Shown: piece by piece, positions 1 to 7,377 of the stretch
How positions within the stretch are numbered: position 1 is the first letter of the stretch
Layout: each line of letters starts with the position of its first letter
Position numbers and translations under genes: made by a program
DNA from: Euryarchaeota archaeon UBA242
GTDB taxonomy: Archaea > Thermoplasmatota > Poseidoniia > Poseidoniales > Poseidoniaceae
Reading direction: 5' to 3'
Assembly: GCA_002499015.1 (NCBI GenBank)
Contig: DAJY01000090.1
Span: forward strand, 398-9,157
DNA: 8,760 nt
The notes under the pieces: generated by a model
What the model saw: the letters and a program-made list of their open reading frames with translations, nothing else
Told to the model about the DNA's origin: nothing
Database searches by the model: none

Positions 1-783
1 AAGCAATTGAAAGCAGCATTTGGTAAAGAACATCATATCCACTTGTATACCTCAATTCCATTTGCAGCGGATAGAGCGGCAGACTTCGGTGCTGCTGGAT
101 TGGATGAAATTAGATTCCATCTTTTGGATGGAACTACTAAGAAATATCGTGAAACAATGCAAGCCTGTAGTGATGCTGGAATTTTTGTCGGCGTTGAATT
201 ACCTTGTGAGCCAGACCAAGAAGAAAGATTATTCAAATTATTAGATGATCTAGAACAAGCCCCTGTTCATTTCCTAAATCTCAACGAATTAGAAATTACA
301 GTCGGTAATCAAGAAAATATGGATGTTAGAGGTTTCAATTTATCTGGTGGGATTACCGCAGCAGCAGAAGGTTCGGCAGAACTTGCAATCAGGATTAAAG
401 AAGCATCCAAAGATTATAATTTCCATGTTAAGTTCTGTACATCACACTACAAAGATGCAGGTCAATTGAGAAATAGGTTCCGCCGTAGAGGTGAAGCTAC
501 TTTACGAGCATATGAGGTACTATCCGATGATGATACAATCTTATTCGGTGCAATCCCTACAAGTCTTGAGGATGCATCAGATGATATCGAAGAATTACAG
601 CAGGAATTGGGTATTGCTGATGGTTGGATTCGCTATGATGCCAAGACCCAGAGAATCGAATTACCATTGAGTTTAGCGGAAGAACTTTCTGAAGTATTAT
701 CAGTTCCAGTATTGATGGTTGAAGTCCATCCAACTCATGAAAGATTAGAGGTTGGCGTTGTTTATCTAAATGAGATGCGCTAA
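1..783 (+). CDS. Radical-SAM protein related to pyruvate formate-lyase activating enzyme (COG2108-like), 5'-truncated by window edge
   Basis: The reading frame is open from base 1 to the TAA at 781-783 (260 codons), so the true start lies upstream and the internal TTG at 7 is not a start. What is visible is the C-terminal portion. It has a TIM-barrel-like alternation with IHLYTS near residue 12, a GLDEIRFHL strand, a VGVELPCEPD strand and FLNLNELEIT. These are followed by a conserved-looking block, FCTSHYKDAGQLRNRFRR, and a C-terminal domain ending in VLMVEVHPTHERLEVG. This pattern recalls archaeal COG2108 proteins, which I remember as about 350 residues with an N-terminal CX3CX2C [4Fe-4S] motif. 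That motif would be in the missing roughly 90-100 residues, so radical-SAM activity cannot be checked here. The substrate is unknown. A 30-bp gap separates it from the next + strand gene, so co-transcription is possible. The family call rests on recall of the sequence pattern, not on a search. Confidence 0.72.
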   Translation, partial: KQLKAAFGKEHHIHLYTSIPFAADRAADFGAAGLDEIRFHLLDGTTKKYRETMQACSDAGIFVGVELPCEPDQEERLFKLLDDLEQAPVHFLNLNELEITVGNQENMDVRGFNLSGGITAAAEGSAELAIRIKEASKDYNFHVKFCTSHYKDAGQLRNRFRRRGEATLRAYEVLSDDDTILFGAIPTSLEDASDDIEELQQELGIADGWIRYDAKTQRIELPLSLAEELSEVLSVPVLMVEVHPTHERLEVGVVYLNEMR

Positions 784-789
784 ATAAAC
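780..789 (+). promoter_or_regulatory. Candidate TATA element for the thioredoxin-CcdA fusion gene
   Basis: The A/T-rich stretch CTAAATAAAC covers the stop codon of the upstream gene. Its centre is about 27-29 bp before the ATG at 814, the usual archaeal TATA-to-TSS distance. Transcription could therefore begin at or next to the start codon and give a leaderless mRNA, which would fit the absence of any Shine-Dalgarno sequence before 814. This rests only on spacing and composition. Confidence 0.25.
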
Positions 790-813
790 TCATCAAGAAA
801 TAGCAGTACGTTG

Positions 814-2304
814 ATGAAGAGTAACTTACTCAGTCTCTTTATGGGGATGCTTGACCAAGTGCAATGGAGCATTCTCAAAGAGAAGCAGACTTGGCAAGCT
901 TTTGTTATCGCAATTCTAATGTTTAGCACAGTATCCTTTGCTGCATTAACTATGTTTGACAGCATGGATGAGATATTCCAATCCGATGCAGAACCAGAAC
1001 CATTACCAAACATTATTTTTGAATCTTTGAATCGAACCGGAATCGAGGATAACTTAACAAATGAAACTGGTTGGTTTGAATTAGATAATTTACGTGGTAA
1101 TATTATAATTTTAGATTTTATGGCACGTGATTGTTCCAATTGCCATGCAGTTCAGTTGCATTTAGAGGCTAATATGGATGCTTGGCAACAAACCGCACAA
1201 GCCAACGGTAAACAATTGAATATTATCGCTTATGGAGCATGGTATGGTGAAGATATACCGTATCTAAACAACTCAGGTGGAGAATATACAGTACCGCTTT
1301 ATCCAACTGGATTGGGTAGTACTACTGCAGCGATTATTAGCAATAATACAACTGCAGACCCAGTAAGATTATTCACAACAGCAGGTACTGGACAAATTCC
1401 AGTAGTGATGGTTATTGATGAAGAAGGCTATATTATTGCTCGTCAAGCGACTGGAACTCCAACTGATAAGTGGTCCGGTTTTGATTCAGTAGTGAATAAA
1501 GCAATCTCAACGGATGGTGATACCAGCGATTACAGAATTGCTTGGGAAGAACCAGAAACATCGCTTATAGCAGTATTTGTGATCGGACTGATATTATCCA
1601 TATTGGTCTATTTCTCACCTTGTGCATTCCCTGTTCTTCCAGGATTTATTTCCTATTACTTGTCATTAGGAGCAAGAGAAGATGAATTAATTGAATCTGG
1701 AAAACTCAAATCTAAAATGCCAAATTCAATGGTCATAGGAGTTTTCTCTGGTTTGGGAATGTGGACCTTCTTTGCTATGATTGGGATTGTTGCATTGTTA
1801 ATGGGCGAGGCTTTTGCCCGTTCTGGATTAATTCATTACCTGGCAATTTTTATTGCCATACTATTGATCGTTTTGGGTTCTATGATGCTGCTTGGAGTAA
1901 CTGCACATTTGATGGGATTCGTTCAAAATTTTGTTGACAAATACAGTACCACTGAAGATGATGATACTTTCACTCCACGGAGAAATATGTATCTTTACGG
2001 AATCGGTTACGCAGCAGCATCAATAGATTGTACTGCAGCAGCAGTTCTACCATTTGTTGTGCTATTGAGCACTCTAGGTGGCTCGGCAATAGGAGTTGGA
2101 ATTGGTGGATTAATGATTGGTTTACTGGTTCTAATGATAGCGGTAACAATGCTTGTTGGACTTGGTCGTGGCGTGATGATCAACTTCCTTAGAAGGGCAA
2201 CTGGTATGATCAAATTAGTAGGTTCTTGGATGATGATAATGGCTGGTATTGGTCTGACGTTATATTTGACAAATCAGCAAGCAGTAGCTCTGATTTTCGG
2301 CTAA
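814..2304 (+). CDS. Membrane-anchored thioredoxin-like domain fused to a CcdA/DsbD-type transmembrane thiol:disulfide transporter
   Basis: Predicted to carry reducing equivalents across the cytoplasmic membrane to extracytoplasmic disulfides. Counting from the ATG at 814 (496 aa), residues 27-46 form a hydrophobic anchor. Residues about 65-230 are a thioredoxin/TlpA-like domain with the redox motif CSNC (107-110, in DFMARDCSNCH) and a cis-proline loop, QIPVVMVID (P196). Residues about 250-487 are a CcdA domain with six hydrophobic segments. Its two paired-cysteine motifs are FSPCAFPVLPG (C270) in the first helix and YAAASIDCTAA (C406) in the fourth, the pair expected to form the intramembrane disulfide. 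The topology is consistent: the anchor puts the thioredoxin domain outside and six helices return the C-terminus outside. TTG at 811 and ATG at 841 are alternative starts; none has a clear Shine-Dalgarno. Bacterial DsbD has its thioredoxin domain at the C-terminus, so this order is reversed. Likely partners are secreted cysteine proteins or cytochrome c assembly; no cytochrome gene is nearby. Confidence 0.85.
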   Translation: MKSNLLSLFMGMLDQVQWSILKEKQTWQAFVIAILMFSTVSFAALTMFDSMDEIFQSDAEPEPLPNIIFESLNRTGIEDNLTNETGWFELDNLRGNIIILDFMARDCSNCHAVQLHLEANMDAWQQTAQANGKQLNIIAYGAWYGEDIPYLNNSGGEYTVPLYPTGLGSTTAAIISNNTTADPVRLFTTAGTGQIPVVMVIDEEGYIIARQATGTPTDKWSGFDSVVNKAISTDGDTSDYRIAWEEPETSLIAVFVIGLILSILVYFSPCAFPVLPGFISYYLSLGAREDELIESGKLKSKMPNSMVIGVFSGLGMWTFFAMIGIVALLMGEAFARSGLIHYLAIFIAILLIVLGSMMLLGVTAHLMGFVQNFVDKYSTTEDDDTFTPRRNMYLYGIGYAAASIDCTAAAVLPFVVLLSTLGGSAIGVGIGGLMIGLLVLMIAVTMLVGLGRGVMINFLRRATGMIKLVGSWMMIMAGIGLTLYLTNQQAVALIFG

Positions 2305-2363
2305 TGGTTGTAAATAAAAGTTTCCGGATAAAGGATATATTTTCCATATTAACGAAGATTTCA

Positions 2364-2391
2364 CGAGATATTTATTGAAATAGAATATTTT
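2364..2391 (+). promoter_or_regulatory. Possible promoter region in the 168-bp gap before the small beta-sandwich gene
   Basis: The gap 2305-2472 is strongly A/T-rich and encodes nothing recognisable. The best TATA-like stretches are ATATTTATTG (2369-2378) and AGAATATTTT (2382-2391), which would place a transcription start near 2395-2415 and leave a leader of some tens of bases. Neither has a convincing BRE, and several other A/T stretches in the gap could serve equally well. Confidence 0.2.
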
Positions 2392-2472
2392 CAAGGCAAA
2401 CTTTCATAGAGTAGTAAGAATACTGACTCTCATGGGGGAATACCAATAGCCACACAAGAACTTGCAACAGAA

Positions 2473-2832
2473 TTGATACACATAAATACGCAATTAACTC
2501 ATGTAAAAGGAAGAATGAGATTAGACGGACAGATATTCAATAATGGAACACAACCGCTTGAAAAAATTAAGATTACGGCTTGCTTCAATAGAGCAGATAT
2601 ATCTTCGATTGGACCTTCCGGTGACACTCTCCATTATCTTCTACCAGGTCAATCTTATGAAGTAAGTATTTGGCTTGAAGCAAGGGTTTCAGCAGAGGAT
2701 ATCATCATTGGTTTGAAAGTACGGGCAAAGTCCAATGGTGAATCACTAAAAAACACAGTCTATTTGGAACCATTTGACCTCAAATTGAAGGGCCGACCCT
2801 ATCAAACTGAAAGACAATATTCACAGTCCTGA
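2473..2832 (+). CDS. Small hypothetical protein with an FxLYD/DUF3426-like beta-sandwich pattern
   Basis: A 119-residue protein if read from the TTG at 2473. I do not recognise a named family. The pattern resembles small FxLYD-like beta-sandwich domains: a strand-rich start, then GQIFNNGTQPLEKIKI (a G-x-h-x-N-x-G turn followed by a strand), then LLPGQSYEVSIWLEA, where proline-glycine leads into an edge strand. No signal peptide or membrane helix is visible, so it is probably cytoplasmic unless the true N-terminus is longer. The start is uncertain. The frame is open back to 2410, TTG at 2473 lacks a Shine-Dalgarno, and ATG at 2515 has a good AAGGA seven bases upstream but would remove the first predicted strand. 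The 3' end overlaps the convergent PAP2 gene by 12 bp. Codon use and composition match the neighbours, so it looks like a real gene of unknown function. Confidence 0.65.
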   Translation: MIHINTQLTHVKGRMRLDGQIFNNGTQPLEKIKITACFNRADISSIGPSGDTLHYLLPGQSYEVSIWLEARVSAEDIIIGLKVRAKSNGESLKNTVYLEPFDLKLKGRPYQTERQYSQS

Positions 2833-3582
2833 GTCAAAAGCGTCAGAAAATATCTTCTCACCTTGTTGGCTACCTATTCGATCTAAAGTGGGTTTGAACC
2901 AATATGTCCAGCATACTGAACCGTAAATGATTCCTGTAACAACATCAAATACGAAATGTTGCTTTACCATCATCGTTGAAATAACTAAAGAAATCCACGC
3001 TAGCCAAAGTAGACCATGAAGTAATGATTGAATCTTTGATTTGGCTGGAAACCAACGACGAACAACTAGCACAATTAGTAAACTTTGCACAATATGGAGG
3101 CTTGGCCAGGCATTCCATGGCTCATCAACGCTATGCAATAGTTCAAATTGTGTTTTCCAAAATAATGATTCTGGGAGATCCATATTGCCGCGCAAGTCTA
3201 TTTCAACTGGCAATACCATGAATATTACAAATACAATCCAACAAGACATTATCAGCATTTGATGAAAAATCAAATTTTCACGCAACATACTTTCGCTTTT
3301 TATTCCAAACCATGCTGCAACAGGGTAGTAGAAATAAAGTGTAGAATAAGGAATCATCATCCAATAAACAAATGGTATTGAATCATCCAGTATTGTTTTT
3401 GGATCAAAAGCAGACCAACCAATAAACGCGGCTAATTGGTTGGTTAGGTAGTATAATGATGCAGCTCCGACCAGCATTGCAAGCATAAATATCAAAGAAA
3501 TCCGATGTCCGTTCCAATCGGCTCTCCGACGCCATGCAGAAGCCCAAAACCTTCTAGGAATTAGCCCCCAGTTGATTTCCAT
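2821..3582 (-). CDS. PAP2-superfamily (AUR1/inositolphosphotransferase-like) integral membrane phosphatase or phosphotransferase
   Basis: 253 residues with about six hydrophobic segments (roughly 28-48, 68-90, 103-125, 160-177, 186-204, 211-228). Two of the three PAP2 signature motifs are clear: WPSLH at 159-163 (the PSGH/PSLH motif, H163) and S202...KQH209...D213...G217, matching SRxxxxxHxxxD with Thr in place of Arg. H209 would be the phosphoenzyme nucleophile and D213 its charge-relay partner. The first motif, KxxxxxxRP, is not evident; the nearest basic segment is around 95-101. Members hydrolyse or transfer lipid phosphates such as polyprenyl pyrophosphates, phosphatidate or phosphoinositol. 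In an archaeon, recycling of polyprenyl carrier or ether-lipid head-group exchange would be plausible, but the substrate cannot be read from sequence. The gene is transcribed in the same direction as the thi operon but lies 198 bp downstream with its own candidate promoter, and it overlaps the convergent small gene by 12 bp. Confidence 0.8.
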   Translation of the reverse strand: MEINWGLIPRRFWASAWRRRADWNGHRISLIFMLAMLVGAASLYYLTNQLAAFIGWSAFDPKTILDDSIPFVYWMMIPYSTLYFYYPVAAWFGIKSESMLRENLIFHQMLIMSCWIVFVIFMVLPVEIDLRGNMDLPESLFWKTQFELLHSVDEPWNAWPSLHIVQSLLIVLVVRRWFPAKSKIQSLLHGLLWLAWISLVISTMMVKQHFVFDVVTGIIYGSVCWTYWFKPTLDRIGSQQGEKIFSDAFDSGL

Positions 3583-3630
3583 AACTCAGCGTAGTGCAAT
3601 ACCCTCATCAATTGTTTGTCGGCAGAAAGT

Positions 3631-3650
3631 GAAATTTAATTATAAGAGAG
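3631..3650 (-). promoter_or_regulatory. Candidate archaeal promoter (TATA element) for the PAP2 gene
   Basis: Read on the - strand, this stretch contains CTTATAATTAAATTTC, the best TATA-like element in the 198-bp gap 3583-3780. It lies about 50-68 bp upstream of the PAP2 ATG, predicting a start site near 3610 and a leader of about 30 nt. The rest of the gap holds no gene, no strong T-tract terminator for thiQ, and only a short TAGTATC direct repeat (3728-3734 and 3738-3744). The assignment rests on composition and spacing only. Confidence 0.35.
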
Positions 3651-3780
3651 TATTCCTTAAAGAACCAACCTCCATCCGAATTAATTAGAATCTTGAGCAT
3701 CTATCGGAGTTCTATCATTGTATTACCTAGTATCAAGTAGTATCTTCTCGATATATTAGTTGTCATTGGGTTAGTGGGAT

Positions 3781-4443
3781 TCAATTTACTAGGTCTTCCC
3801 ATTTGATGACTCTATCAGAAATCAACTTTGCCTCTTCGGGGTCATGGGTGACGTGCAAAGCACTAATCCCATTTTTCTTCAATATCTGTTTAGTCTCAAT
3901 AGCAATTTTCCTACGCGATTTAACATCTAATGAGGAAAATGGTTCATCTAGCAATAACAACTTTGGCTCAGAAATCAATGCTCTAACCAAACATACTCTT
4001 TGTGCCTCTCCCCCAGAGAGTGTTTCTACAGAATTCTTAGAAAATCCAGATAATCCAACTTCCTCTAAGTATTTTTCAGCAACTTCATTTCTTAATTTTC
4101 TTGGAGGCGGTTTAGACATTCCAAGAATCACATTTCCAGCAACACTGAGGTGAGGGAATAGAACCGGCTTTTGAAAAATCATACCTACAGATTGGTGGAT
4201 ATTTCCCACCCCTGAATCCATTGCTTCATCAAGGTCGCCGAAGGAGATGGAACCTTCTTCAACTGATTCGAGACCACAAATCATCCTTAGTAATGTGGAT
4301 TTACCACATCCACTCGGTCCTAATAGTGCAACAATTTCACCTTTTGAAATATTAATATTCATTTCAGAGAATATTGTTTTTTGAGAAAACTGTTTACTTA
4401 GAACTTCAATTTTCAGTATGTACTGTTCATCGTTTTGTGTCAT
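3781..4443 (-). CDS. thiQ: Thiamine ABC transporter ATP-binding protein ThiQ
   Basis: A complete 220-residue ABC ATPase that would power thiamine import at the cytoplasmic face of the membrane. All nucleotide-binding motifs are intact: Walker A GPSGCGKST (42-50), Q-loop Q91 in IFQKPVLFPH, signature LSGGEAQR (142-149), Walker B LLLLDEP (162-168, catalytic E167), D-loop SSLD (170-173) and switch H200 in VTHDPEEA. It ends shortly after the ATPase core and lacks the C-terminal TOBE/regulatory extension of Fe3+, sulfate, maltose or polyamine importers. That fits ThiQ, about 230 residues in E. coli. Its ATG shares one base with the stop of thiP (TAATG) and has a strong GGAGG nine bases upstream, so translation is probably coupled. 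The ATPase sequence alone would not define the substrate; that comes from the adjacent thiP, thiB and thiR. Confidence 0.9.
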   Translation of the reverse strand: MTQNDEQYILKIEVLSKQFSQKTIFSEMNINISKGEIVALLGPSGCGKSTLLRMICGLESVEEGSISFGDLDEAMDSGVGNIHQSVGMIFQKPVLFPHLSVAGNVILGMSKPPPRKLRNEVAEKYLEEVGLSGFSKNSVETLSGGEAQRVCLVRALISEPKLLLLDEPFSSLDVKSRRKIAIETKQILKKNGISALHVTHDPEEAKLISDRVIKWEDLVN

Positions 4444-6251
4444 TATATTCCGCCTCCGTCCCCGCTAGGTCTAAACCTTTCAGCAATAAAAAATAGAATG
4501 AATGTCAATATCATCAGCATACTAGCAGTAGCCATAGCCACCGGTTGAACCATCGGGTCAAATTTTGGGCGAGACATTAGTTGGTCAACAAGAATTGATA
4601 GAGTATCCCATGAACCTGATCTTACCAATATCCATGAAGCGCCGAATTCACCGAGTGAAAATGCCAGTGTCAAGGATGCGGCGACGACTGCCGGACCTCT
4701 CAAAAACGAAAGCCTACTATGCCACCAACACATTATGGGATTCAAGTTCAATAACCTTGCTTGATGCTCAAATACAGGGTCAATCGCTCTCATCGCTGGT
4801 GTCATTATCCTCACAACAAAAGGTGTTGTAAGGATTACATGTGGCAATACTGGTAACAAAAAGAATCCAAACAAACTAGAATTGTATCTGAGAATTCCTA
4901 ATAGGATTCCAAGACCGACCATTACTGCGGAAATTGCTAGCGGTAACATAGATAGAACATCAACACTCTTTGCAAGTTTCATCTTTTTAGATTTTTCAAG
5001 TGAGTGAATTGTCGATGATAGTATCCATCCAAGAGGCAATGCAATCAATAATGTCACAACTGCATAAATCAATGAATTAGCCATCGCTTCAGATGCTGCC
5101 ACATACGATAGATCACCTTGCCAGGCAGCCACCCAAGCATCAAAGGAATAACGCTCTGTGAATTGTCCTTCACCAATAGCACTTCTAATTTTAAAAGACG
5201 ATAAAAATATGCTAAGCATTGGTGCTAGAGTAAAAATAATTCCAAGTGAAATTATCAGCATTCCGCTTTTACTTATTTTCCCTCTTTTATATCGTGCAAT
5301 ATTCTCTGAGATCATGCTGACTCGACTATTATTTCTACGTTGCAATATAGTGATTAAAATCAATGTTAGCATTAAAATAATAAATTGTATAACCGAAGTA
5401 GAAAGAATTACTAAACTCGCATCCAATCTATAGCCTTCTATTCCCGCAGCACCACCCATATTTGCCATTGATGACTCCAGTGTTTGAGAAAAAGGAGTCA
5501 ACCATTTCACTAATGCAAACGATGTGAATGAAAAGAGAAAAGACATCATGGCTGCGCAAAGAACAGCAGGTCCGATAAATGGAATCCACAAATTACGTAA
5601 TCGATTTAACTTAGTATTTCCACCAGGCAATACCGATAATTGCTCTTCCCATCTCGGGTCGAATGTTGCTAATGGTGGTTCCACAAATCTAATCACAAGA
5701 GATAGGTTAAACCATGCATGAGCTAAAATCAATGCGATAAAATGCCCAGGGTGTTGCCAGCCAAAGGTATCGGACAGTGCTCCAATAAAACCAGTTTCTA
5801 ATCGTAAATCAATTCCCAAACTCCATAATATTCCCCCTTTGGAAATGAGAGCAAGAAAGCCCATTGCAGCAACAATTGCTGGAGTAACAAATGGAACTGC
5901 CAATAACGCCCTAACCAATCGAACATGCTTCCATTCACCACGGGCCAAATGCCAAGCGATAGGAAGTCCAATCAATACTGTAGCCAGTGCAGAAACAGAT
6001 GCTTCAAGAATTGTAAAAGACAGAGCATCCATGTTGGCAGGTCTATCTGCAAATGCTGAAATGGCACTTATTACAGACTCACCAGTTACCATCTGCAGCC
6101 TTTCAATCGCAAAAAATAGCGGCGCAAACGAAAGAATAGCGAACGCTATTACAGCAGAAAGTGAAATTGTTATATTTAAATAATTAAAATATTTATTTCT
6201 GCTGACCAAGGCATTCAAAATTCCACCCCAATAATCCACTGGGATAGCCAT
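4443..6251 (-). CDS. thiP: Thiamine ABC transporter permease ThiP (two fused permease domains)
   Basis: 602 residues with about twelve hydrophobic segments arranged as two homologous halves (about 72-303 and 388-591) joined by a basic cytoplasmic linker (about 304-330). Each half carries an EAA-type loop that docks on the ATPase: EEQLSVLPGG (202-211) and EHQARLLNLN (495-504). Fused double permeases of this type are typical of ThiP and of FbpB/AfuB iron transporters; E. coli ThiP is about 536 residues. The thiamine assignment comes from the flanking ThiB and ThiR. The ATG at 6251 overlaps the end of thiB by 37 bp and is preceded by a weak GATGG four bases upstream. In-frame GTG (6239) and TTG (6218, 6209) lie inside the overlap; TTG 6218 follows GGTGG by four bases, so the N-terminus could be up to 14 residues shorter without loss of a membrane segment. 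The 3' end forms TAATG with thiQ. Confidence 0.88.
   Translation of the reverse strand: MAIPVDYWGGILNALVSRNKYFNYLNITISLSAVIAFAILSFAPLFFAIERLQMVTGESVISAISAFADRPANMDALSFTILEASVSALATVLIGLPIAWHLARGEWKHVRLVRALLAVPFVTPAIVAAMGFLALISKGGILWSLGIDLRLETGFIGALSDTFGWQHPGHFIALILAHAWFNLSLVIRFVEPPLATFDPRWEEQLSVLPGGNTKLNRLRNLWIPFIGPAVLCAAMMSFLFSFTSFALVKWLTPFSQTLESSMANMGGAAGIEGYRLDASLVILSTSVIQFIILMLTLILITILQRRNNSRVSMISENIARYKRGKISKSGMLIISLGIIFTLAPMLSIFLSSFKIRSAIGEGQFTERYSFDAWVAAWQGDLSYVAASEAMANSLIYAVVTLLIALPLGWILSSTIHSLEKSKKMKLAKSVDVLSMLPLAISAVMVGLGILLGILRYNSSLFGFFLLPVLPHVILTTPFVVRIMTPAMRAIDPVFEHQARLLNLNPIMCWWHSRLSFLRGPAVVAASLTLAFSLGEFGASWILVRSGSWDTLSILVDQLMSRPKFDPMVQPVAMATASMLMILTFILFFIAERFRPSGDGGGI
4453..4457 (-). 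promoter_or_regulatory. Shine-Dalgarno site of thiQ inside the end of thiP
   Basis: On the - strand this reads GGAGG, nine bases before the thiQ ATG and inside the last codons of thiP. It supports the TAATG junction as the real thiQ start and indicates translational coupling between permease and ATPase. Confidence 0.6.
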
Positions 6252-7369
6252 GATTCCATCTCTTGTGAAATTCGTTCACTAGATATTGAACTTGGTTGAG
6301 TCGGTATGTCGGAATGATATCGATATCCGGATGTTTCTGGTAAGTCTGTATTGTTCAACACTGAATACATCAAATTCGCCTCGGGCATCTGTGTATTGAT
6401 TTCGGGGCTCAATAAATATTCAATAAATTGATTTGCAGCGATCACATTTGCAGCGCCATTTATTATTCCAGCATATTCAACTTGATGAAACGATGTCAGT
6501 GGTAGCATAAGTGAAGTTGAATGAGTCCAATTTGAAGAATAGTAGGCCTCTACACCAGGGGAATGGCAATAGGAGATGGTCATGGCGGCATCACCAATAT
6601 ACCCTTCAGTCCATTCCCCATATCCACCGGTGTAATGAGTCTCATAAGATTCAGTCCAACCGCTGGTTATAATCGCTCCATTCTGCTTCATCATTCTCCA
6701 CCAATCAAATGCATCTGTTGTGTTATCCTCATCATTTTCAAAGTAATCGATAGTTGAAATCATGAATGAGCGGCCAGGTGAAGAAGTTACAGGAGAAGGG
6801 AAAGCAATTTTTCCATTCCACTGTTGTTCGGTCAAATTCCAAAGCGATGTTGGAACTGTTACATTTTCACCATCAACATAATTTTCATCATAATTGATGC
6901 AGACATAGCCTTGGTCAAATGGTGTAGCGAAATCACCATTATAGTGAGATAATGCAATATCTGAAATATTATTGACACTTACATTTTGATATTGTAGAAG
7001 GCAATTATCAATGGCTGTTTGCAAATATGTATTATCCAAACCTATCATCAAATCTGCTTGCTGTGCCTCTTTTGTCTGCAACATTTGCTCAAGTATTCCG
7101 CCAGCATCTTCAGTTCTAATTATCTCAACTTGATATCCGCTCTGATTAGTGAATTGAGTGATCATTTCATCGGAAATAGCATTGATGTCATAGGTGAGGA
7201 TACGCAAAACCCCGTCATCCGAATGACCAATGGGGGCGCCATCGCATGAACCAGAGTTTGGACTATAGGTGGTATTACCAAGTTCATCTAAACCAAAAAT
7301 ACATCCAGCCATCGATGAAGTAAGCATCATTAATAGAAATACTATTGGCATCGTCAGTTTTGTATTCAT
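6215..7369 (-). CDS. thiB: Thiamine-binding lipoprotein ThiB (periplasmic-type solute-binding protein)
   Basis: Captures thiamine outside the cell and hands it to ThiP. From the ATG at 7369 (384 aa) there is a lipoprotein signal: Lys at 4, a hydrophobic core, then a lipobox ending SMAGC with C23 as the anchor, and a linker of about 30 residues. The binding-protein core matches ThiB as I recall it from E. coli: LTYD (58-61), ADLMIGLDN (105-113), PFDQGYV (150-156), SPVTSSPG (192-199), GWTESY (237-242), SYCHSPG (266-272), LMYSV and the C-terminal WLSQW. The GW and SY/SP blocks carry aromatic residues that stack on thiamine in the E. coli protein. An upstream in-frame ATG at 7411 would start inside thiR and bury the signal peptide; the ATG at 7369 has GGAG eight bases upstream and is preferred. 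Many N-x-S/T sequons suggest archaeal surface N-glycosylation. It starts 14 bp after thiR and overlaps thiP by 37 bp. Confidence 0.9.
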   Translation of the reverse strand: MNTKLTMPIVFLLMMLTSSMAGCIFGLDELGNTTYSPNSGSCDGAPIGHSDDGVLRILTYDINAISDEMITQFTNQSGYQVEIIRTEDAGGILEQMLQTKEAQQADLMIGLDNTYLQTAIDNCLLQYQNVSVNNISDIALSHYNGDFATPFDQGYVCINYDENYVDGENVTVPTSLWNLTEQQWNGKIAFPSPVTSSPGRSFMISTIDYFENDEDNTTDAFDWWRMMKQNGAIITSGWTESYETHYTGGYGEWTEGYIGDAAMTISYCHSPGVEAYYSSNWTHSTSLMLPLTSFHQVEYAGIINGAANVIAANQFIEYLLSPEINTQMPEANLMYSVLNNTDLPETSGYRYHSDIPTQPSSISSERISQEMESWLSQWIIGVEF

Positions 7370-7377
7370 ATTTTCAA

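Noticed and set aside
3728..3744. TAGTATC direct repeat as a regulatory site or mobile-element trace
   Set aside because: Two 7-bp copies in A/T-rich intergenic DNA are easily expected by chance, and no element boundary or promoter feature lies beside them.
2821..4443. PAP2 gene as part of the thi operon (dephosphorylating thiamine phosphates)
   Set aside because: It is co-directional, but a 198-bp gap and its own candidate TATA element separate it from thiQ, and its family acts on lipid phosphates.
5839..6183. + strand reading frame of 114 codons opposite thiP
   Set aside because: It lies wholly antisense to a well-supported membrane protein gene and shows the Ala/Asn/Ser-rich composition of a shadow frame, with no domain pattern. 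The other antisense frames across 3024-3262, 3803-4153, 4565-5721 and 6563-7520 fail for the same reason.
3781..7369. Iron(III) or polyamine/sulfate ABC importer
   Set aside because: Fused permease and binding-protein order also occur in iron importers, but the ATPase lacks the C-terminal TOBE-type extension, the binding protein carries ThiB-specific blocks (TYD, GLDN, GWTESY, SYxxSP), and the regulator is a ThiN protein.
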